Below the pieces are notes generated by a model. The model was not told where the DNA came from, did not search any database, and saw only the letters and a list, made by a program, of their open reading frames with translations. This document shows positions 44,956-53,696 of a stretch of 64,000 nt of DNA, one piece after another. A program made the position numbers and the translations under genes. The DNA comes from G965197555 sp965197555 (GTDB lineage: Bacteria; Chloroflexota; Dehalococcoidia; Lucifugimonadales; UBA3495): contig OZ240213.1 in the NCBI GenBank assembly GCA_965197555.1, positions 1,922,001 to 1,986,000 on the forward strand, in the 5' to 3' direction. The stretch's first letter is position 1. Each line of letters opens with the position of its first letter.

Positions 44956-45573
44956 TTAGGCCAGTCCGGTGAACAACTGCCGCCATTGGCGGGCCTTGAT
45001 CGATGCGACTATGTGACTCCGAACGCTAACCAGATAGGTCATGGTGACCATCAAGGTCAGGAAGATGCACAGAGCGACCTGTTGCGAGCTCAAATCTGTC
45101 AACACCAGTAAGGCGTTGACTAGGACGAACCCCGAGGCTGCGCCAATAACGACGTTCCGGGCCAATATTGCAACTACTATAGCTGGCCCGAGGGCAACTG
45201 CGGTGACAATTGGGACCAATGCTGCAGAAATTCCGAAAATCGCGGCCGCTCCCTTGCCGCCTTTGAACCTTAGGAATAGCGGCCAATTATGGCCTGCAAC
45301 CACCAGAGGTGTTGTCAGGAAGACCGTCCAACCGGGCGCTCCCAACAAAGGGGGTACCACCAACGCCAGGGCTCCCTTGCCAGCGTCTATCATTAGCACC
45401 AGCAAACCACCCCAGGCACCCAACTGGTGATAAGCGTTCAGCGCTCCCACGTTCCCGGTGCCCGTCTCTCGGATATCCACCCTCTTTGCCAGATACACAA
45501 GAATGTAGGCTGTGGGGATGGAGCCAAGGAGGTAGGCCCCCACAGCCAGAGAGGCCGGGATTATCAACTCCAA
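44956..45573 (-). CDS. plsY: Glycerol-3-phosphate acyltransferase PlsY
   Basis: This 205-residue membrane enzyme transfers an acyl group from acyl phosphate to glycerol 3-phosphate, the first step of phospholipid synthesis. It has the three loop motifs GSIPTAY, GTGNVGALNAY and GHNWPLFLRFKGGKGAA. About six or seven membrane helices are visible. Its presence indicates bacterial ester-linked lipids. Confidence 0.93.
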   Translation of the reverse strand: MELIIPASLAVGAYLLGSIPTAYILVYLAKRVDIRETGTGNVGALNAYHQLGAWGGLLVLMIDAGKGALALVVPPLLGAPGWTVFLTTPLVVAGHNWPLFLRFKGGKGAAAIFGISAALVPIVTAVALGPAIVVAILARNVVIGAASGFVLVNALLVLTDLSSQQVALCIFLTLMVTMTYLVSVRSHIVASIKARQWRQLFTGLA

Positions 45574-45586
45574 GCGTCTTGTCTCC

Positions 45587-45626
45587 TATGTGTTAATGGG
45601 CCAGAATATGTGTTAATGGGCCAGAA
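45587..45626. repeat. Two tandem copies of a 20-base unit
   Basis: TATGTGTTAATGGGCCAGAA is repeated twice without a gap, upstream of plsY. It could duplicate an operator or simply be a slippage product. Confidence 0.8.
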
Positions 45627-45782
45627 TACTTAAGGGCACCAAGGACGGCCGGCAGCGCTAAGATAAGCGGTACCACGTTGGATTATATCTGGTCAGCTTG
45701 GGCTTCTCCCTGCCAATTTCTATGGGCCAAGATGTTGTTAGGCGGTCGTTCGCTGCCGCGAAGGATGCCTACCAGACACCAT

Positions 45783-45810
45783 TGCCGCGCCGTTTGGGGA
45801 TACATATAAT
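45783..45810 (+). promoter_or_regulatory. Promoter of the esterase pair
   Basis: TTGCCG (45783-45788) and a perfect TATAAT (45805-45810) are 16 bases apart, about 55 bases before the first esterase start. Confidence 0.5.
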
Positions 45811-45864
45811 GGCTGAGCCGTGAGCAATAATTTTCGCTAACCGATGCCACCAGGAGACGGACAC

Positions 45865-46812
45865 ATGGCCACTGAGCAAGACCTAGAGAGCTTCGTAACC
45901 CAGGTAACGCGTCCCGACGACTTCGGCGATTTCTGGCACGGCGTCTTGGAGGGGTTGGCAGAGATACCATTGGAACCCAAGCTCACGCCGGACCCCCTGC
46001 GTAACACCGACAAAGTGCAGGTCTACCAGGCAACGTACAAGAGCCTGGATGGACTGGAGGTTGCTACCTGGTACTGCGTACCCCGGGACGGGGAGGGGCC
46101 TTTCCCAACCATCATTCAATACCCTGGATACAAAGGTGAGCCCACGTTGCAACGGGACCGGGCGGAACGCGGCTTCGTCACTCTGATGGTGGCGGTACGA
46201 GGGAAGCTACGCAGCAATTCTCACTTCAATCCGGGTTACCCGGGATTGTTGACTCATGGCATTGAGAGCCGGGAGACCTATGGCTACAAAGGGGTCATTT
46301 CCGATTGCGTGAGGGGCGTGGATTTCCTTCTCTCCCGACCAGAGGTGGATGCCGACCGCATCTTCGCCTGCGGCAGCAGCCAGGGGGGCGGCCTGACCCT
46401 CATCGCCACGGCGCTTCGCTCAGAGATTAAAGGCGGCGTATCGGGTTACCCGTTTCTATGTTGTTTCCCAGAGTCAATGGAAATGCTCAGGTCCTATCCC
46501 TATGACGAGTTGAGCTGCTACGCCCGTGCGCATCCGGATAGAGTGTCACAGATGTTGGAGACTCTACGCTATTATGACGCAGTGAATTTTGCTGGGTGGA
46601 TAAAATGTCCGATGGCCGTTGGCATCGCCATGGAGGACGAGGTCTGCGCCCCGGAGACGAGCTACGCTGCCTATAGAGCGCTGGGAGGCGCCAAGGAGCT
46701 GTGGCTGTTTCCCAACTCCGGCCATGGCAATGCTCACGACTATCCCGCTAAGGAATTGGCCTGGCTGGAGAATCAAATTGAGCTCTCCAAGACGGAGAAA
46801 GTGGCTGGATGA
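45865..46812 (+). CDS. Acetyl xylan esterase-like alpha/beta hydrolase
   Basis: This 315-residue serine hydrolase belongs to the acetyl xylan esterase / cephalosporin-C deacetylase group. The oxyanion region is IIQYPGYKG, the nucleophile elbow CGSSQGGGLT (Ser172), the acid in AMEDEVCAPE and the histidine in NSGHGNAHDY. ATG 45865 is preferred because AGGAGA precedes it. No secretion signal is visible, so the substrate is probably an intracellular acetyl ester. Its stop overlaps the next gene by four bases. Confidence 0.87.
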   Translation: MATEQDLESFVTQVTRPDDFGDFWHGVLEGLAEIPLEPKLTPDPLRNTDKVQVYQATYKSLDGLEVATWYCVPRDGEGPFPTIIQYPGYKGEPTLQRDRAERGFVTLMVAVRGKLRSNSHFNPGYPGLLTHGIESRETYGYKGVISDCVRGVDFLLSRPEVDADRIFACGSSQGGGLTLIATALRSEIKGGVSGYPFLCCFPESMEMLRSYPYDELSCYARAHPDRVSQMLETLRYYDAVNFAGWIKCPMAVGIAMEDEVCAPETSYAAYRALGGAKELWLFPNSGHGNAHDYPAKELAWLENQIELSKTEKVAG

Positions 46813-47696
46813 CTGCCTCTGAAGGTAACGCCAACGACTTCTGGGACGATGTGGACCGGCTGTTAAGCCAAGCGCCCATGGACTTGTCTATCCAACGGGA
46901 TAGCTTTTACTCTCAGCCCGATTGGCATGTGTTTCAGATGAGGTACTCGGGGTTAGATCGGTACCGCCTGTTTGCCTGGCTATCGGTCCCGGTGGGTACA
47001 GGACCGTTCCCGGCCTTGGTCCGCATGCCTGACTACGGCAGCGTTCACGATCTGATCTATACGACAATACGAAGTGGGGCCGTGGTCATGAACCCCACTC
47101 ACCGGGGGCAACGGAATAGCGACCTGTCCTTCCAGGCTCATTACCCTGGCCTGTTGACCGAGGGAATCGGCCATCCCCAGGATTACATAATGCGTAGGGC
47201 CTTCGCCGATGGAATCCGGGCGATGGACGCTGTGCTTCACCAAACCGAGGCCCAGATAACTGATGTGGCACTGACCGGCGCGGGCCTTGGTGCGAGCCTC
47301 GCCTTGGCCGCTGCGGCCAGGCGATCAAGGGTTAAAGCAGTGGCAGCCGACACACCACTGGCGTTAGGTAACTCCGTGGCCTTGAGCCAATCCGCGGCCT
47401 ATCCATTGGAGGAATTAACGGACTATCTCCGAGCCAACCCCGAACACCGAAGCCAAGTGGCCGAGAGCGCCGCTCCTTTGGACCCGGTGAAATTCGCACA
47501 AAAGGTTTCATGCCCTGTTCTACTCAGCTTGGGACGCAGGGACCGTGGCTATTGTCCTCTAGCGGTGGGGGAGGAGTTGGCGGCGCAACTGGCTGACTGC
47601 GATTTAAGAGTCTACGAAGGTGGCGGGGAAGGGGGCGGATACGAGCACGATCAGGTGCGGACGGCTTGGCTCAAGCAGCAGCTTGGGCTGACATAA
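46809..47696 (+). CDS. Paralogous esterase with degraded active site
   Basis: This 295-residue protein aligns along its whole length with the preceding esterase (FQMRYSGLDRYRLFAWLSVP, HYPGLLTEGIGHPQDYIMRR, PLDPVKFAQKVSCPVLLSLG). At the nucleophile elbow it reads TGAGLGASL, with glycine (G159) instead of serine, and the segment aligned with the catalytic histidine reads GGGEGGGYEHD. It therefore looks catalytically inactive although the frame is intact. The ATGA overlap suggests co-translation, perhaps to form a heteromer with the active partner. Confidence 0.75.
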   Translation: MTASEGNANDFWDDVDRLLSQAPMDLSIQRDSFYSQPDWHVFQMRYSGLDRYRLFAWLSVPVGTGPFPALVRMPDYGSVHDLIYTTIRSGAVVMNPTHRGQRNSDLSFQAHYPGLLTEGIGHPQDYIMRRAFADGIRAMDAVLHQTEAQITDVALTGAGLGASLALAAAARRSRVKAVAADTPLALGNSVALSQSAAYPLEELTDYLRANPEHRSQVAESAAPLDPVKFAQKVSCPVLLSLGRRDRGYCPLAVGEELAAQLADCDLRVYEGGGEGGGYEHDQVRTAWLKQQLGLT

Positions 47697-47817
47697 CCCA
47701 GCATCATGAATCTGGGTGTAGCCCTCCTGTTTATTTGGGTCCCGGCTCGTTGGCCAAGAACTGAAGTTGGTTTGACGAATCGATGTAATTCTGCCTTCCC
47801 AGCAACCAAATTCCGCC

Positions 47818-47826
47818 TGTTATAAT
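47818..47826 (+). promoter_or_regulatory. Extended -10 promoter of prfB
   Basis: TGTTATAAT is a perfect -10 with TGn extension, 138 bases before the prfB start. The leader between them is AT-rich and without a gene. Confidence 0.5.
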
Positions 47827-47963
47827 CAGTAAAGAGCATGTCTAAAATTCATGATGATGGTGGTTGTTTTTTGCTAGCCAGCAATTGGTTAGCGAATCGC
47901 TAGTATGCGGGCCAGCTTTAAAAAGATATTTTCTCCAAATGCCATTGAAGGACCGAGTATAGA

Positions 47964-49062
47964 ATGGAACACGTAAAGCAAACACTAATTGCCTTGTTCG
48001 AGAAAATCGAATCATTAGTGGAGCGTCTTTGACGTCGCAGGCCAAGAGAAGACCATAAGTCACTTGGAGGTGGAGGCTGCCGATCCCGGTTTCTGGGACG
48101 ACCCGAGAACAGCCCAGCGGAAGATGCAGCAGCTAGACCGCCTCAGAGTCAATGTAGACCTGTGGACAGATTTGGATGCTCGCATCAGGGCTGCTTTGGA
48201 ACTGACCGATCTGGCGCTGGAGGCCCAGGACTTCTCCTTGCAGGACCAATTGGAAGCCGAAACCGCCGAGATTGCTGCAAGCCTAGCCAAGGAAGAGATA
48301 CATCTAACTCTCTCCGGACCGTACGACGAGCGGTCCGCGATTGTTACTATTCATCCAGGAGCCGGCGGGACCGATTCTCAAGACTGGGCGGAGATGCTGC
48401 TGCGTATGTATGTCCGTTGGTCGGAGACGCGTAGGCGCCCGTCCCAGGTGATGGACCTGTCTTATGGCGATGAAGCCGGGCTTCGGAGTGGCACCATGGA
48501 GATTGGTGGCCTCCATGCCTTTGGCTACCTGAGCGCCGAGAGGGGAGTCCACCGGTTGGTGCGTCTCTCACCATTTGATCCCAACCACCTGCGGCACACG
48601 TCGTTCGCGGTGGTGGAGGTAATGCCAGCAGCGGAGGGGGAAGCCGAGGTCGACGTCAGGCTCGAAGACGTTAAGATGGACTTTTTCCGGGCCAGCGGGC
48701 CGGGTGGCCAGAACGTGCAAAAAGTCGCGTCGGCGGTCCGCTTGACTCATATTCCCACTGGAATCATTGTGAATTGCCAGAACGAGCGGTCTCAACATCA
48801 GAACCGGGAGTTCGCCATGCGAATCCTCCGGGCCAGGCTGCTGGCCCGCCAGGAAGAAGAGCGGGCCCACGAGCTGGCAAAAGTAAGAGGGGAAAGGATC
48901 GCTCCCGAATGGGGTAACCAGATTCGTAGCTACGTGCTGCACCCCTACCGGTCGGTGAAAGACCACCGCACCAGCTATCAGAGCACCAACCCGGACGCAG
49001 TGTTGGACGGTGAGTTGGATGAGTTCATCGAGGCATACCTGTTGTCCAAAATCGGCAAATAG
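47964..49062 (+). CDS. prfB: Peptide chain release factor 2 with programmed +1 frameshift
   Basis: The gene starts at ATG 47964 (MEHVKQTLIALFEKIESLVE) and reaches the sequence GTG-GAG-CGT-CTT-TGA-C. Slippage by +1 at CTT (48027-48029), skipping T48030, continues with GAC and the rest of RF2 without a gap. CTTTGAC and the GGAG three bases upstream match the classical autoregulatory site, where low RF2 lets ribosomes shift past the UGA. The product has 365 residues, exactly the usual size, with SPF for stop recognition and GGQ (SGPGGQNVQ) for hydrolysis. Treating 48064 as the start would lose the N-terminus. Confidence 0.93.
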
Positions 49063-49098
49063 CTAAGGGCGTCCCAATCGATTGGGACGCCCTTAGCT
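49061..49098. terminator. Bidirectional terminator between prfB and ribBA
   Basis: A perfect 38-base palindrome (arms of 19, AGCTAAGGGCGTCCCAAT...) lies between the converging genes and begins in the prfB stop codon. The T-run is weak. Confidence 0.7.
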
Positions 49099-49120
49099 CA
49101 TGTCTTGTGTAACCGGGCTG

Positions 49121-50326
49121 CTAACAGTTGCCGAGAATGTGACCCATCCGGGACCGCTTTGTTCTAAGGTATTCCCGGTTTTCGTCCGTGACCGCCGCCT
49201 CTACTGGTACACGCTCCACAATCTCCAGGTCAAATCCAGTGAGTCCCATCACTTTTCTTGGGTTATTGGTTAGCAGTCTGACTTTGTTTACACCCAGGTC
49301 CTTGAGTATCTGGGCTCCTATGCCGTAATGGCGAAGATCGGGCTCGAACCCCAGCTCTTTATTGGCATCGACGGTGTCGAAGCCGTTGTCTTGCAGAGAA
49401 TAGGCCTTGATTTTATTGTGTAGGCCGATTCCCCGCCCTTCCTGTCGCATGTAAAGGAATATTCCGGCCCCATGCTGGCCAAGAATCTCCAGGACCATGT
49501 CAATCTGCTCACCGCAGTCGCACCGCAGGCTCCCGAAAACATCGCCGGTCAAACATTCGCTGTGGATGCGGGCTAGGACAGGCTGGTCGGGGTCCCACTC
49601 ACCGATGGTAAGGGCTATGTGCTCCCCCGTGTCAATTTTACTTTTGTAGGCGATGGCGGTGAATTGGCCGTGCTTGGTAGGCAGGCGGGCTTCGGCCACT
49701 TTCTCGATAAGCCTTTCGTGGCGCCGCCGGTGGGCTATGATTTGGGCTATGCTAAGGATTTTCAAATCATGGTTGGCTGCGAAGGATTCCAGGTCAGGCA
49801 GCCGGGCCATGGTCCCGTTTTCATTCATGATTTCGCAGACCACGCCGGCGGGGAATGCCCCCATCATGTTGCAGAGGTCTACGATCGCTTCTGTGTGGCC
49901 AGCGCGGGCCAGGACTCCACCGGGCTGGTAACGCAGCGGAAACATATGCCCGGGACGCGAGAAGTCGTCCGGCTTGGACTCAGGGTTGATCATTGCTTTG
50001 ACGGTGGCTGCCCGGTCTTGGGCTGATATTCCGGTGGTGGTGCCGACCTTGTAGTCCACCGACACAGTGAAGGCGGTCTGATGTCTGGTAGTGGAGTGTT
50101 GGCCAACCATCATCGGCATGTCGAGTTGGTCCAAGCGCTCCCCAACGACCGGCATGCAGACCATGCCTCGGGCATTGGTCACCATGAAGTTCACAGCATC
50201 GGGGGTCACATACTCGGCGGGCATCACCAAGTCGCCTTCGTTTTCCCTCTGCTCATCGTCGACGATGATGAGGAACCTACCCGCCGTCAGTTCGTCCAGA
50301 GCCTCTTCGAGACTACACAGAGACAT
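49121..50326 (-). CDS. ribBA: Bifunctional DHBP synthase / GTP cyclohydrolase II
   Basis: The protein has 401 residues. Residues 1-200 are RibB (VDDEQRENEGDLVMPAE, HSTTRHQTAFTVSVD, RPGHMFPLRYQPGGVL), which makes the four-carbon unit; residues 205-401 are RibA with zinc cysteines in HSECLTGDVFGSLRCDCG and the catalytic RQEGRGIGL. Together they supply both riboflavin precursors. It is the last gene of the ribD-ribE-ribBA group; ribH (lumazine synthase), often next, is absent here. Confidence 0.95.
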   Translation of the reverse strand: MSLCSLEEALDELTAGRFLIIVDDEQRENEGDLVMPAEYVTPDAVNFMVTNARGMVCMPVVGERLDQLDMPMMVGQHSTTRHQTAFTVSVDYKVGTTTGISAQDRAATVKAMINPESKPDDFSRPGHMFPLRYQPGGVLARAGHTEAIVDLCNMMGAFPAGVVCEIMNENGTMARLPDLESFAANHDLKILSIAQIIAHRRRHERLIEKVAEARLPTKHGQFTAIAYKSKIDTGEHIALTIGEWDPDQPVLARIHSECLTGDVFGSLRCDCGEQIDMVLEILGQHGAGIFLYMRQEGRGIGLHNKIKAYSLQDNGFDTVDANKELGFEPDLRHYGIGAQILKDLGVNKVRLLTNNPRKVMGLTGFDLEIVERVPVEAAVTDENREYLRTKRSRMGHILGNC

Positions 50327-50360
50327 TGCTAAACCTTCCTTCCCACCAGCCGGGCAGGCA

Positions 50361-50945
50361 CTATAACGGCTCTTTCGTTAAAAGGCTCTCAACGTATTTG
50401 GCGACGATGTCGATTTCCAAATTAACATGGTCACCGATGGATCTTTCACGGAGATTGGTATTGGCCAAGGTGTACGGTATCACCGATGCGGTGAAGGATG
50501 AAGCACTTTTTTTTACCACGGTCAGACTGATGCCGTCAACCGCGATGAATCCTTTTTCTACGATGTAGGGCATTAGCCGCTTGGGGCAACCGAACCGGAT
50601 GATTACTGCGTCGCCTTCGGGCCTGGTCGATGCCAGCCGCCCGCGAGCATCTACGTGACCCTGAACGATGTGGCCCCCCAAACGGTCGCTCACCGATAGA
50701 GGCCTCTCTAGATTGACCACGTCACCTTGCCCAAGGGCTCCCAGAGACGTCCTGCGCAGCGTCTCCGGCACCAGCTCCACGCTGAACTCCCGGTCCGTGT
50801 GCTCCACAACAGTCAGGCAGGCTCCGTTGACCGACATGCTGTCCCCCGGCTTCAACCAATCCACCACCAGGGTGGCCTTGATACTCAAGCATGTCCCGTT
50901 GAACCGGCTTACCTCGCCAACTTCTTCGACAATACCAGTGAACAA
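50361..50945 (-). CDS. ribE: Riboflavin synthase alpha subunit
   Basis: This 194-residue protein dismutates two lumazines into riboflavin. It shows the internal duplication of the family: MFTGIVEEVGEV at the start, SVNGACLTVV in the first barrel and AVDGISLTVV in the second, with GGHIVQGHVDA between. The TTG start lies one base after the ribD stop. Confidence 0.95.
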   Translation of the reverse strand: MFTGIVEEVGEVSRFNGTCLSIKATLVVDWLKPGDSMSVNGACLTVVEHTDREFSVELVPETLRRTSLGALGQGDVVNLERPLSVSDRLGGHIVQGHVDARGRLASTRPEGDAVIIRFGCPKRLMPYIVEKGFIAVDGISLTVVKKSASSFTASVIPYTLANTNLRERSIGDHVNLEIDIVAKYVESLLTKEPL

Positions 50946-50946
50946 T

Positions 50947-52086
50947 CTAGCCTCGCTTGACCGGGTACCCCACCACGAGCCAGTCCGGACCTAGGGGCTT
51001 CATAGTTGTTCTTTCCAGCCGCCAGCACCCCGAGAGAGCAGCGGCTCCCCGACCTTGGACCGGAGATTCAGCTTGACCACCACCAATGATTATCGGCGCA
51101 ATGAAGCCGTATACTTTATCTACCAATCCCAGGTCGAATAGCGACCCGAGCACCCTGCCCCCTCCTTCCACCAGCAAGCTCACTGCGTTCATCTCACCTA
51201 GCTTGGCAACCACGGCATCAAGGTCCACTTTGCCGTCAGACGGCGCAGAAGTCTGCAACACTTCCGCTCCGGCGTTTTCGAGCCGCTCCACGTCTTGTCG
51301 AGCGACAGTGTCCACAGTGAAGACGATTACTCTTCCCGGCTGCTGGAGGGTCAGGGAGTTTGGCGGGGTACGGCATTGGCTGTCTAGTATCACCCGGATC
51401 GGTTGCTGGTCTAAGGGCGATCCAGTCTCGTCACGGACTGTTAGCTGAGGGTCGTCTGCCAGAATGGTGTTTATCCCCACCATCACCGCATCGCAACCCC
51501 TCCTCAGCTCTTGAACGAAGCCTCTGGCATGGGGACTGGTGATCCACTTTGAATCCCCGGTGTGGGTCGCAATCTTTCCATCCAGGCTCATGGCGAACTT
51601 GGCGCTGACAAAGGGCAAGCCGGTGGTTATGTGTTTGGCGAAGGCTTCATAGAGTCCTCTGGCGGACTCCTCCTCTTGACGGACTGTAACCTTAATCCCG
51701 GCAGCCCTCAATTGGTCGCACCCACTCCCTGCAACCCTGGGGTTGGGGTCCAGGATAGCTACGTCTACTCTCTCAATCTTTGCGGCTATGATGGCGTCGG
51801 TGCAGGGTGGGGTTCGGCCGTGGAAACAGCATGGCTCCAGCGTTGTATAGAGAGTGGCTCCTTGGCAGGCCTCCCCGGCCTGCTGCATGGCAACAATCTC
51901 AGCGTGGTTCTGCCCGGGGGGTCGGGTGGCTCCTCTGCCAACGATGGCCCCATCTTTGACCACGATGGCGCCCACCGCCGGATTCGGACTGGTGGTACCG
52001 ACGACCTGCCAGGCCAAGTCCACCGCTTGTCTCATGTGGTCCATCTTTGGTTGTTCAACAAGCCCTGCCAGCTCAGGGGACGACAT
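50947..52086 (-). CDS. ribD: Riboflavin deaminase-reductase
   Basis: This 379-residue bifunctional enzyme has an N-terminal deaminase (HAEIVAMQQAGE and EPCCFHGRTPPCTDAI bind zinc) and a C-terminal NADPH reductase (FVSAKFAMSLDGKIATHTGD, LLVEGGGRVLGSLF). It performs the second and third steps after GTP cyclohydrolase II. It is the first gene of the operon, with a good promoter upstream and no FMN riboswitch. Confidence 0.95.
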   Translation of the reverse strand: MSSPELAGLVEQPKMDHMRQAVDLAWQVVGTTSPNPAVGAIVVKDGAIVGRGATRPPGQNHAEIVAMQQAGEACQGATLYTTLEPCCFHGRTPPCTDAIIAAKIERVDVAILDPNPRVAGSGCDQLRAAGIKVTVRQEEESARGLYEAFAKHITTGLPFVSAKFAMSLDGKIATHTGDSKWITSPHARGFVQELRRGCDAVMVGINTILADDPQLTVRDETGSPLDQQPIRVILDSQCRTPPNSLTLQQPGRVIVFTVDTVARQDVERLENAGAEVLQTSAPSDGKVDLDAVVAKLGEMNAVSLLVEGGGRVLGSLFDLGLVDKVYGFIAPIIIGGGQAESPVQGRGAAALSGCWRLERTTMKPLGPDWLVVGYPVKRG

Positions 52087-52183
52087 GCTATTTCCTGGCT
52101 CGCTGCTTCCTACGATAGCGGTCTATCAACCGGAGCCATGTTAAGTTGCTTGCATTATCGGCATAGCCGATGGGTTAATGGAA

Positions 52184-52212
52184 ATTCTAGCAAGCCTAAC
52201 GCGTTGCTGCAA
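52184..52212 (-). promoter_or_regulatory. Promoter of the ribD operon
   Basis: On the minus strand a -35 TTGCAG (52207-52212) and a -10 TAGAAT (52184-52189) with TGC extension are exactly 17 bases apart, about 90 bases before ribD. Confidence 0.7.
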
Positions 52213-52233
52213 GCGGGCTAGCCTGAGAGAACA

Positions 52234-52265
52234 CAATCGGGCAAACCTAAGCGCCTGCCCGATTG
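52234..52265. terminator. Strong hairpin, possible terminator
   Basis: A perfect ten-base-pair stem (CAATCGGGCA with its complement) and a 12-base loop. It lies just upstream of the ribD promoter and has no T-run on either strand, so a role as terminator is uncertain. Confidence 0.35.
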
Positions 52266-52420
52266 GTAGTGCCTAAGGGTTGCTCTCATTGTTAAGTCTT
52301 GGACAGCCCAAGTCCGGGGTTCGACGGGCAGCGCTTTGCTGCCTTCTATACTCAAGTCGAGTCTCTAAAATCGAGTCCGGCCGCCGTTGCTCACAACAAG
52401 CTGAGTGAGCTAGGGAGGAA

Positions 52421-52660
52421 CTAGTGGAATGGACAGACGAATTTGAACGCACGGAGCGCCGCGCCATCACCGGAACGGCGGTCTGTCGTGGCGGTGTTTG
52501 TGTCACCGCCCAGTATGGGTGCGGAGGCGGCCTGTTCCACACGGGAAGTAGCGGCGTCCCCGGCCACAGCTTGGCCGATAGCCCCGACGGCGGTGACCAC
52601 CATTGACAAGGTCAGAATACCTACAACCAGGATAGCGACCAGCTTGGGTCTCAAGGGCAA
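52421..52660 (-). CDS. Doubtful small membrane-anchored protein
   Basis: A 79-residue frame from TTG 52660, preceded by AGGGAG, has one clear hydrophobic helix (RPKLVAILVVGILTLSMVVT AVGAI) and a polar Ala/Thr-rich tail. The hydrophobic segment would suit a signal anchor. The opposite strand is also open here, so coding is not certain, and I recognise no family. Confidence 0.35.
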   Translation of the reverse strand: MPLRPKLVAILVVGILTLSMVVTAVGAIGQAVAGDAATSRVEQAASAPILGGDTNTATTDRRSGDGAALRAFKFVCPFH

Positions 52661-52792
52661 TACTCTCCCTGCTTTGAACCAGTATATGCGTGACCCAGGC
52701 TTCAAATTCTATACTCTTGCTCTATGAAAAGCTATTTGTCAGAAGCTCGTCATAGGGACATCGCTTCTGCAATGCGGTTGCAAGGCGACCCT

Positions 52793-52801
52793 TGCTATAC
52801 T
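52793..52801 (+). promoter_or_regulatory. Extended -10 promoter of the methyltransferase gene
   Basis: TGCTATACT is an extended -10 about 108 bases before the TTG start of the methyltransferase gene; no good -35 is visible. Confidence 0.45.
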
Positions 52802-52908
52802 GCACTCGAAAACGCTGAAGGATGCAGTAGCCTTACAAACAATAAAGTGCCGCTGCTGAGTGCTGCGGGACCAGAATCATAATCTTGTAGTGTGGAATTC
52901 CAATAGCC

Positions 52909-53655
52909 TTGAGTACGCCAGCTACGGCTTTCCAACATAACCAACGGGCAATGAGGCTGTTCCGAGGGGTCGCCCCAGGTTATGAGTTTCTGTCCCGACT
53001 GCTGTCGTTTTATCAGACCCAACGGTGGAGGCGGGCCCTGATATCCCGGCTCGAATTGTCACCTGGGCACCGGGTGCTCGATTTATGCACCGGCACCGGA
53101 GGAATCGCCATCCAGATGGCGCGGGGCCTCGATGCCAGGGTGGTTGGTGTTGACCTCAGCGCTCACATGTTAGAGCAGGCTGGCCGCGACCTGGCTGCCA
53201 CAGGTCTAGATGTCCAGATAGATCTGGTGGCGGGAAGGGGCGAAAGCCTTCCGTTCCCCGACTCCTGTTTCGACGCAGTGTGTTTTGCTTATCTCCTTCG
53301 GTATGTTGAAGACCCCTCTGCCACTGTCAAGGAGGTCGCTAGGGTTCTGAAGCCGGGAGGGATTCTTGCGTCGCTGGATTTCGGGGTGCCTACCAACTTT
53401 GTGTGCCGTGGCCTCTGGCTGGTTTACACGAGGTTAGCTTTGCCCTTGGCGACGCGGTGGGTGTCCCAGGCATGGCGGAACGTAGGGGTGTTCCTAGGCG
53501 GCAGCATATCTGGGTTTTACCGCGACAACTCCCTGGAGCAGCTCAGTCGGATGTGGAATGAAGCCGGGATTCCCAGCGTTCAGATTAAGTCCATGTCCTT
53601 TGGTGCGGGTATTGTCATGTGGGGTGCGAAGGGCAACGCCATGAAGGTCCCCTGA
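52909..53655 (+). CDS. UbiE/MenG-type quinone methyltransferase
   Basis: This 248-residue SAM-dependent methyltransferase resembles UbiE/MenG: LFRGVAPGYEFLSRLLSF at the N-terminus, the SAM loop VLDLCTGTGGIAIQMA, VVGVDLSAHMLE, and FDAVCFAYLLRYVEDP. The final C-methylation of menaquinone or a related quinone is the likely reaction. A UbiA family prenyltransferase follows, supporting a quinone or isoprenoid role. The start is TTG 52909. Confidence 0.8.
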   Translation: MSTPATAFQHNQRAMRLFRGVAPGYEFLSRLLSFYQTQRWRRALISRLELSPGHRVLDLCTGTGGIAIQMARGLDARVVGVDLSAHMLEQAGRDLAATGLDVQIDLVAGRGESLPFPDSCFDAVCFAYLLRYVEDPSATVKEVARVLKPGGILASLDFGVPTNFVCRGLWLVYTRLALPLATRWVSQAWRNVGVFLGGSISGFYRDNSLEQLSRMWNEAGIPSVQIKSMSFGAGIVMWGAKGNAMKVP

Positions 53656-53696
53656 GGGTCTCGAGCAATTCCAGGCCACGCCCTGCAAGGAGTGCT

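Larger units (their letters stand above)
52087..52908. other. Long intergenic region between ribD and the methyltransferase gene
   Basis: About 820 bases with little coding signal. It holds the ribD promoter, two hairpins (ATCGGC-ATA-GCCGAT at 52157-52171 and a larger one at 52234-52265), one doubtful membrane-protein ORF on the minus strand, and the promoter of the downstream methyltransferase. The stretch 52270-52420 shows no feature I recognise. Confidence 0.5.

Noticed and set aside
52250..52335. tRNA-like stretch containing GGGGTTCGAC
   Set aside because: The flanking bases do not form a T stem or acceptor stem.
52087..52420. FMN riboswitch upstream of ribD
   Set aside because: The conserved AGGGGCAGGGT and related segments are absent; only a promoter and simple hairpins are seen.
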